DNA of 64,000 nucleotides from Pseudomonadota bacterium (GTDB lineage: Bacteria > Pseudomonadota > Alphaproteobacteria > Acetobacterales > Acetobacteraceae), in contig JAFEFW010000627.1 of assembly GCA_018240405.1 (NCBI GenBank), positions 16,094 to 80,093 of the forward strand, written 5' to 3'. The position numbers and the translations under genes were made by a program. Below are positions 51,671 through 60,213 of this stretch, in pieces. Numbering within the stretch: position 1 is the first letter of the stretch; every line of letters starts with the position of its first letter. Below the pieces are notes generated by a model. The model was not told the origin of the DNA, ran no database searches, and was given only the letters and a program-made list of their open reading frames with translations.

Positions 51671-53032
51671 ATGGGGAGGCTCGCGCCTAAGGCGTCATTT
51701 TACGTCAGCGGTGGAGTCCTGGTCGCTGCGGCCTGGCTGACAATGGGCACTGCTCAGGGAGGTTCCGGATTCGTCCTGAGATCGCAAAGCGCAACGACTT
51801 TAGGGTCCGCCCAGGCCGGAATGACGGCGGGGGCAGAGGACGTTACAAGCATGATTTTCAATCCGGCTGCCCTTGCGCGCGGCAGCGGATTCGAAGGGGC
51901 TGTCGTCGGAACCGGTATCTTTACTTCAGCAACGTTTAGCCAGTCATCCGCAGCTACGATCTTCGGGACGCCGATCACAGGTTCCAATGGTGGCAACGAC
52001 GGCACTCAGGTTCTGATACCAAGCCTGTATTTTTCTGTCGATCTTCCGGCTGGATTCAGGGCCGGCCTGGCGGTCACCTCGCTCTATGGGCTGGGCAGCT
52101 ACTGGGCCGATGGTTGGGTAGGCCGCTACCATGCCCTCAACAGCCAGTTGGTTACGCAGGACTTCGTCCTCGCGCTCTCCTATGAGATCATGCCTTCCCT
52201 ATCGCTGGGCGTCGGGATCGACGTGGAGTATGCGCAAATCAAGTCAACCAGCGCCATTGACTTCGGTACTATTGACACAGCTCTTTCGGGCGGCCTGCTT
52301 GGCGGAATTCCGGGACGAAGCGATGGGCTGGCTCGCAGTAAGGCGGACAGCGTTGCCGTTGGCTTTTTGTTGGGCGTGCTCTATGAGCCAGTGCCCGGTA
52401 CACAGGTCGGAATTGGCTTTCGGTCCGGAATGAGCCAGAACAGCAGCGGTACCACAACCTTCGAACCCGGAGGCGCGACCGGTGCGGCATACGCGGCGTC
52501 CGGCGTCTTTATCCCTACGGGTGTCACGACGAAATTGAACCTGCCTGCCGCGGCGTCGATCGGCGTAAGCCAGCGGCTTGATGACAACTGGACGGTGATG
52601 GCCGACCTGCAATGGATGGGATGGAACACATTCCGCAGCCTGCAGGCTACTTTCGCCAACCCGCTACAACCGCCGAGCCTGACAGTATACGATTGGCATG
52701 ACTCCGTTTTCGTCGCCGTTGGCACGAAGTATCGATTCCGGGACGACATGACCATACGGTTCGGGGTGGCATACGATCAGTCGCCCGCGCGTAGCAGTAC
52801 CAGGACGCCGGCGATTCCGGACTCGGACAGTGTTTGGACCTCGATCGGCTTTCAATACAAACCATCAGAGACGCTGAAGTTCGATCTTGCCATCGGGCAC
52901 ATCTTTGTGACGAGCGCGCCAATAGCGCTGGCGGCCACAAGCCAGGGGAATGCGTTTCGTGGCAGCCTGAGCGGCACCGTGGGCGGCGGCAGTGTCAGCT
53001 ATATCGCAGGCCAGGTCAGCTTCAGGTATTAA
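51671..53032 (+). CDS. FadL/TodX-family outer-membrane hydrophobe channel
   Basis: This 453-residue beta-barrel transporter moves long-chain fatty acids or aromatic hydrocarbons across the outer membrane. A signal peptide (VLVAAAWLTMGTAQG) is followed by the family N-terminal hatch GSGFVLRSQSATTLGSAQAG and the signature DVTSMIFNPAAL (the NPA kink). Later SLYGLGSYWADGWVGRYHAL and repeated aromatic strands occur, ending with a terminal aromatic strand GQVSFRY. Full-length for FadL (~420-470). No adjacent beta-oxidation genes. Confidence 0.92.
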   Translation: MGRLAPKASFYVSGGVLVAAAWLTMGTAQGGSGFVLRSQSATTLGSAQAGMTAGAEDVTSMIFNPAALARGSGFEGAVVGTGIFTSATFSQSSAATIFGTPITGSNGGNDGTQVLIPSLYFSVDLPAGFRAGLAVTSLYGLGSYWADGWVGRYHALNSQLVTQDFVLALSYEIMPSLSLGVGIDVEYAQIKSTSAIDFGTIDTALSGGLLGGIPGRSDGLARSKADSVAVGFLLGVLYEPVPGTQVGIGFRSGMSQNSSGTTTFEPGGATGAAYAASGVFIPTGVTTKLNLPAAASIGVSQRLDDNWTVMADLQWMGWNTFRSLQATFANPLQPPSLTVYDWHDSVFVAVGTKYRFRDDMTIRFGVAYDQSPARSSTRTPAIPDSDSVWTSIGFQYKPSETLKFDLAIGHIFVTSAPIALAATSQGNAFRGSLSGTVGGGSVSYIAGQVSFRY

Positions 53033-53065
53033 GGGTCGCGATTCCGCAGGAGGACGGTCGGCGCC

Positions 53066-56000
53066 ATGCAAGGCCCGCTGCACAGACGGCCAGCCGGGAA
53101 CGTACCGCGACAATTGGCGAATGCGGTTTCACGTGATGCTGCACCGATACAGCCGCATATCCAGCCGCTGCGCGCTGCAGTGGTGTTTGCAGACATTTCC
53201 GGATTCAGTCGTCTGACCCGCCTGTACCACCGCAAGGGCGATGAGGGCGTCGAGGCTTTGTCCCGGATCATCAGTGATTACCTTGGCAAGGCCATTGACC
53301 GCGTTTTCACCTGGGGCGGTGATATCGAAAATCTATATGGCGATGCGCTTCTGGCGTTCTGGCCGGAGACGTCCCAGGGCCTTAAGGTGTCTGCTGAACG
53401 AGCCGTGGCTTGCGCCAGCGCCATCGTCGGCGACCTGGATAATTATCTGTCGGGCGGCACCGTCCTGAGAATTCGCGCGGCCGTTGTCGCTGGCGATCTG
53501 CACGCTGTACGCATCGGCACAGAGACGGGTCAATGGCACTTCATGCTGACCGGCCCATCCTTCGATGACCTGCCGCGGATGCTCCAGCGTGCGAGGTCAG
53601 GCGAAATCTGCACCTCGGACGCCATACGTGCCGTGGCACCGAATATCCCGGAACGCGCCGTAGCCGGGGAGTTCCGTGCAGGTATCACGGCCAGGCCCCC
53701 CATTCCGAGCGCTCAGGTTATCCCTGACGAGATGGACAGAACCTTCCTGTCCATGTTCATGCCGGCATGGATTCGACGCCGCGACCTGTTGAATCCGGAG
53801 TGGCTTGCCGAATTCCGGCAGATTGCAATGGTGTGCATCGGCATCACCGGTCTCCGCTGCAGCGGGCCAGATGACCTGACCCCAATCCTGAACGCGCTGG
53901 TGACGATGCAGGAACGGGCAGACCGTTTTGACGGTGCTCTGATTCGCATGAGCATGAGCGACAAGGGGCCGATGGCCATGATCGTCTTCGGCCTGCCCGA
54001 TCAGGCCCATGACGACGATCCGATCCGGGCTGTTCGGGTCGCGCAGGAAATATCAATCGCACTCGGCGATAAGGGAACACCGGCACGCTGCGCCGTAACG
54101 TTCGGACCTGCCTATTGTGGATTGATCGGCAACGAAGAACGCTACGCGCCAGGGATCATTGGAGACGTGACCAACCGGGCTGCGAAGTCGTTGGAGCTGG
54201 AGGGACTGCCGCCAGTCGTGTGCGACGAGGCAATCGTACAGAGGGCAGGACAAAGGGTCGACTTTGCATCCGTGGAGCGGACCTTCGCGGACGGGTCCGC
54301 CATGTTTTGCCCGCTCCATTATCAGCCTGCACCGGCCGGAACCACTCAGACGCTGAGCGGGCGGGAACAGGAACTCAATTGGCTGCTGGATTATCTGCAA
54401 CGTGCCAGCCGTGGCGAGCCTGTGCCGGTGCTTTACGTCGACGGTGAGCCCGGAATCGGCAAGTCCACCTTGATGGCCGAGTTCGGTCGGATCGCACGGT
54501 CCCGGCAGCGGCTGCTGCACGGCGGTGCCGATCCACTGGCCGGCACGATCTCGCCTTTCGCTGCCTGGATACCGGTCTTCGCTGATGCGCTTGCCGCTGA
54601 CATTGCCGACGGCCCAGAACAGTGCCACGTGCGGCTGCGGGAGGCCCTGGTGCGCCAGCAGGTTCCGCCTGACTATGCTGGCCTCGCCACCGTTGTGCTG
54701 CCTGGCATCGGTTTGCCGGGTGCTGCTCCGGTGGATCTTCCGCCCGACGACCGCGCGCGTGTCACGGCGGATACGCTGACCGTGCTGCTGCGCGACAGCC
54801 TCCGTGCCGATACATGCGCGATCGTGCTCGACGACGTCCAATGGATGGACGCGAGCTCCTGGCGGCTGGCCACACAGGTCGCGCGCGAGGTGCCCGGCGT
54901 ATTGATGGTGCTTGTCGCTCGCCCGGAGATGAATGGTCCCTGGCCGGGCATGCGCGAACTGGCGGACGCAGTGGCGGTTGAGCGATTGCGTCTCGGGCCG
55001 CTCGGTATCACCGCGACCGCCGCTGTGGTTGCCGACGCCGTTGACTGTGAAGCGACTGCGCCTTCCCTTGCCGAAATCATCCAGCAGCGCGCCGATGGCA
55101 ATCCCTTGTTTGCCCGGCAGCTTGCGTTATCGCTACGGGATCAGGGTGCTCTCAATCTGCGCGACGGAATCTGCCGCCTGGCGAGCCACGCTGTGGGTAC
55201 CATAGCGTCCCAGCTTCCGGAGTCGATTCAGCGGACGATGGTCGCCCGGGTGGATCGCCTTCCCGTCGACCTGCAAACCACCCTGAAGGCAGCAAGCGTC
55301 GTCGGTTCGAGCTTTTCGGACCGTGCACTGGTCGCCGCCATGGCGACACCAGCTGTCGACGCGACCGGTATGCTCATCAACGAAATCCCCGACAGGCTGA
55401 ACCGGCTGGCCGAAGCCGGCATGATCAGTATCGTACATGACGGCAGGGACCTGCTGTACCGGTTCGAACACGCCTTGATTCAGGATGCGGTTTACCGGCT
55501 GCTTCCCTTCGAGCAGCGGCGGCGGCTGCATGTAGCCACCGTCGGTCATTACGAGTCGGAGCCGCCCGTGCGCCGACCATCCCCCGCGATCCTAGGCCTG
55601 CACTGGAGCAGGGCCGACCGGCCGGACCGCGCGCTGCCATACTGGGAACACGCAGGCATGTCTGCCCTGTCCGGCGGTGCGTATCGGGAGGCGGTGATGG
55701 CGCTGCAGGAAGCAATCAGCGCCGTGCAGCAAATTCACGCTTCGCCCGGATCGGACGTTGCCAAGCCTTCGGCTCAGATCGGTGCAGAGCTCACCGGTCG
55801 TTTGCATCATCATCTCGGCTGGGCATTGTTGCAATCTGGTGACTTTCGCCTCAGCGAGCAGCATTTGGTCAGCGCGTTGACACAGTTCGGCTTTCACTGG
55901 CCGCAGACGGCTGTTGGCACCACCTGGACCTTGATGCGGCACGTCATGCTTCAGACGGTTACGGAGTTGTTGCGGGCGTCTGGGGCGACGGCTGCACGGA

Positions 56001-57088
56001 TGCCGGCAGCATTCTCGAGCCCTGGCTCCGATCGTATACGGCAATCGGCACTCACATTGGAAACGCTTGGGCAGACGTTCGGGCACCGGTCCAAGTTCGC
56101 GGCCATGATGACCGCGACGCTGGCCGCGCTGAACCTGTCGCATCGTGCCGGCGACGCAGCGCTGTACTCACGCTCTGCCGGATTACTGGCGTTGGTCCTG
56201 ATGGTCGGCGAGCTACCCACACTCTCACGCTATTACCTTGCGCGCGCACGGCGTACGATTCCAGACGAAACGAGCCCGCACGACCGCCTGATGACGAGCG
56301 AATACATAGCCATGTACCTGCTCGCCGCCGGCCTGCTCAGAGAGGCCGAGACGGAGCTACGTTGGATGCTCGATCTGGCCAGCCGCCACAACAACCGACG
56401 CCGCCATCTCGACGCCACGTCCCTGCTGATCCTGACGCTGCTGGAACTTGGTGACACCGATGCCTGTGCGTCCCTCATCCACCACTTTGAAAGCGCTGCA
56501 GAACGATCTGGTGACGTGCAACTGCGCTGCTGGTCGCACCTCGAGGCCGCCGACCTGGCATTTCGACTCGGCAACGTGGAGACGGCCCGACGCAGGCTGA
56601 CAGACGTGACGGATCTGCTCGCGACACAGGGAAGCAACGAACGCATTTGGACCCTCGGCTTGCTGGCAGCGGTAGAGCTGCGGCAGTCGCGCATTGACTC
56701 AGCAATGGCCCACGCCCGCGAGGTGCTGGCTATGCTGGTCGACTGGCGGATCATCGGCTTTTACGCGCAGGCCGGCGTATTTGGTGCCGCCGAAGTATTC
56801 CTCTCGCAACTCCGTAACGGAGCTGGCCGGCTGTCCCGCGGGGAGCGCGCCGAGGCCGAGCGCATGATACGGCTCGCTGCCCGGTTTGGCATGCGCCAAC
56901 CGCTAACGCAGCCACGGGCACTGCTGTTGCTGGCAGACCATGCTGCCCTGCGTGGCCATACGAGCAAGGCGTCGCGTCTGACCAAACGCGCAACTGCGGT
57001 TGCCGTACGCCAGCAGCGGCCGGTCCCCATGGAAGCTATGCGGGTCGGATCCGCGGCCTTGAAGAATTCCGGGGATCTGGCGGCATAA
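53066..57088 (+). CDS. Soluble adenylyl cyclase-like protein (tandem cyclase domains, AAA ATPase, TPR)
   Basis: This 1340-residue cytoplasmic protein has an N-terminal class III cyclase domain that retains both metal Asp residues (Asp43 in VVFADISGFSRL and Asp93 in NLYGDALLAFW). The substrate-specifying Lys two residues before YGD is replaced by Asn. A second, degenerate cyclase-like domain follows (~250-400; RQIAMVCIGITGLRCSG, GPAYCGLIGNEERYAPG, VTNRAAKSLELE). An AAA/STAND ATPase has P-loop GEPGIGKS (Lys466) and Walker B VLDDVQWMD (Asp589-590). The last ~600 residues are TPR-like. This is the layout of bacterial and mammalian sAC (ADCY10). Cyclic nucleotide specificity and regulation by bicarbonate cannot be deduced. 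Confidence 0.88.
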   Translation: MQGPLHRRPAGNVPRQLANAVSRDAAPIQPHIQPLRAAVVFADISGFSRLTRLYHRKGDEGVEALSRIISDYLGKAIDRVFTWGGDIENLYGDALLAFWPETSQGLKVSAERAVACASAIVGDLDNYLSGGTVLRIRAAVVAGDLHAVRIGTETGQWHFMLTGPSFDDLPRMLQRARSGEICTSDAIRAVAPNIPERAVAGEFRAGITARPPIPSAQVIPDEMDRTFLSMFMPAWIRRRDLLNPEWLAEFRQIAMVCIGITGLRCSGPDDLTPILNALVTMQERADRFDGALIRMSMSDKGPMAMIVFGLPDQAHDDDPIRAVRVAQEISIALGDKGTPARCAVTFGPAYCGLIGNEERYAPGIIGDVTNRAAKSLELEGLPPVVCDEAIVQRAGQRVDFASVERTFADGSAMFCPLHYQPAPAGTTQTLSGREQELNWLLDYLQRASRGEPVPVLYVDGEPGIGKSTLMAEFGRIARSRQRLLHGGADPLAGTISPFAAWIPVFADALAADIADGPEQCHVRLREALVRQQVPPDYAGLATVVLPGIGLPGAAPVDLPPDDRARVTADTLTVLLRDSLRADTCAIVLDDVQWMDASSWRLATQVAREVPGVLMVLVARPEMNGPWPGMRELADAVAVERLRLGPLGITATAAVVADAVDCEATAPSLAEIIQQRADGNPLFARQLALSLRDQGALNLRDGICRLASHAVGTIASQLPESIQRTMVARVDRLPVDLQTTLKAASVVGSSFSDRALVAAMATPAVDATGMLINEIPDRLNRLAEAGMISIVHDGRDLLYRFEHALIQDAVYRLLPFEQRRRLHVATVGHYESEPPVRRPSPAILGLHWSRADRPDRALPYWEHAGMSALSGGAYREAVMALQEAISAVQQIHASPGSDVAKPSAQIGAELTGRLHHHLGWALLQSGDFRLSEQHLVSALTQFGFHWPQTAVGTTWTLMRHVMLQTVTELLRASGATAARMPAAFSSPGSDRIRQSALTLETLGQTFGHRSKFAAMMTATLAALNLSHRAGDAALYSRSAGLLALVLMVGELPTLSRYYLARARRTIPDETSPHDRLMTSEYIAMYLLAAGLLREAETELRWMLDLASRHNNRRRHLDATSLLILTLLELGDTDACASLIHHFESAAERSGDVQLRCWSHLEAADLAFRLGNVETARRRLTDVTDLLATQGSNERIWTLGLLAAVELRQSRIDSAMAHAREVLAMLVDWRIIGFYAQAGVFGAAEVFLSQLRNGAGRLSRGERAEAERMIRLAARFGMRQPLTQPRALLLLADHAALRGHTSKASRLTKRATAVAVRQQRPVPMEAMRVGSAALKNSGDLAA

Positions 57089-57104
57089 TGAGACGGTGGT
57101 ACCG

Positions 57105-59234
57105 TCAGAAGTCGGATTCACCCGGTATAGTCGTTGGCCATCCGGCCAGGCCGCGCGATACACGCATGCCGGACACGACGGTCGCTTCGATACTGGAAAT
57201 GTTGATTCCCGTATTGGTCCACTCGCCCGCGATGGACAAGTTGGTAAATCCGGTTTTGTCGGGATGTAGTCGTGCGGACGCGGTGTCCGCCTCGGCGATA
57301 ACGTATAGCTCCGTCGGATCGGTGTTGGCCCGCCAATATTGCGCCTTGAGGCGCTGCTCACCGGCCGTCCCGGCCGGGGCGTGCAGCACCGCATAGTCGA
57401 AGCCGGTCGGCCCAACGGCTTTCGGCCACAGCGTTCCGGCAGTTTGCAGAAAATCTTTCAGGCGATCGTATACCGCCTGATCATCATTGGGCTCATACTT
57501 TCCCAGGGGACCACAAGTATAGTTCAGGTAGTGCGGCGTACAGCCGACCGGCCAGGCCTCCCGACACAAAAGGTGGGAGAAATCAACCAGGCTCGACCAA
57601 GGCTCATTATACGACCCAAATATTTCCGGCGTGCCGTCCATGCCAAGCTGCGAGCGTGTGGCCGTAAACCAAAGTTGCGCCGCCTGGGTACCAGCGCTGT
57701 TGAGGCCGCGAACCATGGTCTTCCAGCGCGCGTTCACGTCCAAAGCAGCCGCAACCGACGGCAACACGTTGTACGACACTCCGAGCACCACGTGGTCGAA
57801 ATCTTCACCGTCCACCAATGTCACGGTGCCACCGGTATCCTGCCACTTTGTCTGATCCCAATGCTCGATATTGGCTCCCGATGCGCGCAGCGCGCTGCCG
57901 TCGATAATCTGGTCGTAAAACGGCTCCGACGGCCAGCAGTCCAAGTCATTCACCTGGAACAGCGGCTCGTATGGTTGGTCCGGCCGACGCCGCACCTGCC
58001 GGCTAAGTGTCATGCTCTTGATGCGGGTGCCGTCTGGTTCTGGCATCAGATTTGTTAGCCGATGGAAGAATTCGAACCTCACACCGCGTTTTTTCAGGAC
58101 GAGGTAAAGCGGGGCGAAGACCGCGTCACCCATCCCGGCCTGCATCTCGTAAATGATTGCTTTCGGATAATCGAAGAGGATGCGGAGGATACAGCGAAGC
58201 GCGGTGCTGGCAGCGCAGTTGGGTTGCCTGGCATCGCCATCAACGTAGGAAAACGAGGCATCGTAGAAGGCCTGCATCGGCGCCGACCAGAAGGCCGTCG
58301 CATCAGCCTTGCGTTGCTGATCCGGATCCCAGCCTGCAAATGATGTATGACGCTGGAGCCACGCACGCATCTCTATGCTTTCAACGGCATCGAATCCTTT
58401 GGCGATCAGGTCATCATCCAGTATTCCACGGACGAATGTTATGCCCAGATAGCCGATGATCCATATGCGGCGCGCGATGTCATCATCCGGCAGGTCCCGG
58501 TCCAACAACAGGAACAGCGACCCCGCCAGGTATTTCAAAACAGTGGAGATCGGGCCGGACAAGCTTCGCAATTCCGCGGTGCCCTGCGGCCCGGGCGGCA
58601 GGCTTGTGATCGTCCGTTTGAGCCAGACGAGAAGTCCACCAACGGAAAGATCGGTAACGCCGTCAGCGCCAAGCAGCTGGCGCACAGGCACCTCGGCGGT
58701 AGCCAAGGGCGCTTGCGCTTGATCGATCCGTGTCCGAGCCAGATGTGGCACTTGTTCCAGGTGGCCGATCACCCAGGTGATGGCGCGACGCACCAGACGG
58801 CCAACATCGGTGAGCGTGCCGATGCCGACATCGTTCCAATCAGGAAAATCGATCGGCCAATGCCTGAACGAGTGGTCGATGCCTTCCAGTAACACCAGCC
58901 GACGCTGCGGCTTGAATGCGTCGTCGAAGCGCGCGAGCGGTTGCGTCGGCAAGCGGCCCAGTTCTTGGTAGCACCGGGTCATCAGGTCGATTGCGTTGTG
59001 GTATGTGCCGAACCAGATGTGGAGGCCATGCTCTTCGATTCGTGCGTGACGACTCTGGTTGCGTCCGCTGGCACCCTTGCCGCCCAGTCGCCAGCCCATT
59101 GTATAGATAGTGACGTCGAATCCGGGACTGTGAACTGGATCGGTGAGGTAGTAGGCGGCCGACAACGCGCCCATACCGCCGCCGATGATGGCAATCTTGC
59201 GCTTTGCCGCAGGTGTTGCGTTCACGCTTGCCAT
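57105..59234 (-). CDS. FAD-dependent oxidoreductase, phytoene desaturase/amine oxidase-like (paralog 2)
   Basis: This 709-residue flavoprotein has an N-terminal dinucleotide-binding motif KIAIIGGGMGALSAAYYL (Gly18-Gly22) and a second flavin-contact motif GWRLGGKGASGRN. EEHGLHIWFGTYHNAIDLM follows, the pattern of carotenoid desaturase-like NAD(P)/FAD enzymes. The C-terminal part has the closing FAD motif (FTNLSIAGEWTNTGINISSI). It is paralogous to the gene at 60214 and is the last gene of a three-gene minus-strand operon, overlapping the decarboxylase-like gene by 13 bases. Substrate unknown; a hydrophobic, possibly polyunsaturated or terpenoid compound is plausible. Confidence 0.85.
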   Translation of the reverse strand: MASVNATPAAKRKIAIIGGGMGALSAAYYLTDPVHSPGFDVTIYTMGWRLGGKGASGRNQSRHARIEEHGLHIWFGTYHNAIDLMTRCYQELGRLPTQPLARFDDAFKPQRRLVLLEGIDHSFRHWPIDFPDWNDVGIGTLTDVGRLVRRAITWVIGHLEQVPHLARTRIDQAQAPLATAEVPVRQLLGADGVTDLSVGGLLVWLKRTITSLPPGPQGTAELRSLSGPISTVLKYLAGSLFLLLDRDLPDDDIARRIWIIGYLGITFVRGILDDDLIAKGFDAVESIEMRAWLQRHTSFAGWDPDQQRKADATAFWSAPMQAFYDASFSYVDGDARQPNCAASTALRCILRILFDYPKAIIYEMQAGMGDAVFAPLYLVLKKRGVRFEFFHRLTNLMPEPDGTRIKSMTLSRQVRRRPDQPYEPLFQVNDLDCWPSEPFYDQIIDGSALRASGANIEHWDQTKWQDTGGTVTLVDGEDFDHVVLGVSYNVLPSVAAALDVNARWKTMVRGLNSAGTQAAQLWFTATRSQLGMDGTPEIFGSYNEPWSSLVDFSHLLCREAWPVGCTPHYLNYTCGPLGKYEPNDDQAVYDRLKDFLQTAGTLWPKAVGPTGFDYAVLHAPAGTAGEQRLKAQYWRANTDPTELYVIAEADTASARLHPDKTGFTNLSIAGEWTNTGINISSIEATVVSGMRVSRGLAGWPTTIPGESDF

Positions 59235-60211
59235 AGCACACGCCCGTTTTCTAACCGCATATCCATACTGATCCGTACGCCCAGACCAGTCTCGGTCGCC
59301 GGTGCGAGGCCAAGCGCCTCGGCGATTGGCGTGCTGTCGAGCGGGGTGAGGTGGAAGCTATGGTTCGACTCAACAACGATTATGGGAATGCTGGTAAGAG
59401 CATACTTTGACTGCGTCACAGCCTGATAACAGGCCCGGCGCCCGTCTGCTATATCGCGAAACTGTTTCAGGAATATTTGAGGGAGCTTAGGAACCAGAAA
59501 GTCGGCGATGACAGGCGTGACACGCCCGGCAGCCAGGTTGTCCGGTGTAAGCAGTGCGTCACGAGCGCCTAGCGCCGCGGCAACCGTTTCCGCCCATGAC
59601 AGTCCCAGCTTGGCCTCGAGCGCCGCGTCGGCGACCGCCGGTACGACGCCCGTTCGGGCAAGAGTGGTCAGGCAGGCTGGTCCCCAATGCGCTTTCGTAT
59701 GAAAGCTCTGACACCCGTAGACCTCCGCTGAAAAACCGTTGCTTCCTGGGTCGGACGGCAGGCGGATTGCTCCATGCTGCTTGAAGTAGCCGAAGTTTTC
59801 GCGTCCTGTCATTAGCGCGACCGGATTGTCCAAGAACAGAAACGGCATGACGAGGCCCAGAGAGCGCTCGACCACCGCGGAACCCTGAACGACCTCATAC
59901 ATTCCCGGGATACCGAGCGCCAGTTCACGCTCTGACGCGATCCCCTGATTGGCGAAATTCACGAAAAAGCCGTGCGGCAAATCGGTGAAGCTCATGATCA
60001 CGTATGGCAACAGAGGCCTGAACCGAACGGCACCACCGCTGGGTCGCTCGATCAGCTTTGTGCAGAGATCCTGCAGCTTCGACAGGTCCGCTCGGAGGAT
60101 GAACGACGTCATCGTCACGTTCAGGAATTGCACGGGTCCAGGCAAGGTTTGTGGGCTCGGGCAGTCGACGAAAGGCGGTAGTCCAGCACCTGACGGTAAA
60201 ATGGTGGCCAT
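59222..60211 (-). CDS. Acetoacetate decarboxylase-family protein
   Basis: This 329-residue protein has ATG 60211 just 2 bases from the upstream stop. The ADC-like core is recognisable: LRADLSKLQDLCTKLIERP, VRFRPLLPYVIMSFTDLPHG, and PFLFLDNPVALMTGRENFGYFKQHG, where ADC proteins have PY-x-FVDNP...GRE-x-YG-x-PK. The Lys of YFK may correspond to the Schiff-base Lys, though the Pro before it is Phe here. The sequence is longer than Clostridium ADC (~245). Sandwiched between two paralogous flavoproteins, it probably acts in the same pathway on a beta-keto acid or related substrate. Confidence 0.7.
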   Translation of the reverse strand: MATILPSGAGLPPFVDCPSPQTLPGPVQFLNVTMTSFILRADLSKLQDLCTKLIERPSGGAVRFRPLLPYVIMSFTDLPHGFFVNFANQGIASERELALGIPGMYEVVQGSAVVERSLGLVMPFLFLDNPVALMTGRENFGYFKQHGAIRLPSDPGSNGFSAEVYGCQSFHTKAHWGPACLTTLARTGVVPAVADAALEAKLGLSWAETVAAALGARDALLTPDNLAAGRVTPVIADFLVPKLPQIFLKQFRDIADGRRACYQAVTQSKYALTSIPIIVVESNHSFHLTPLDSTPIAEALGLAPATETGLGVRISMDMRLENGRVLWQA

Positions 60212-60213
60212 TT

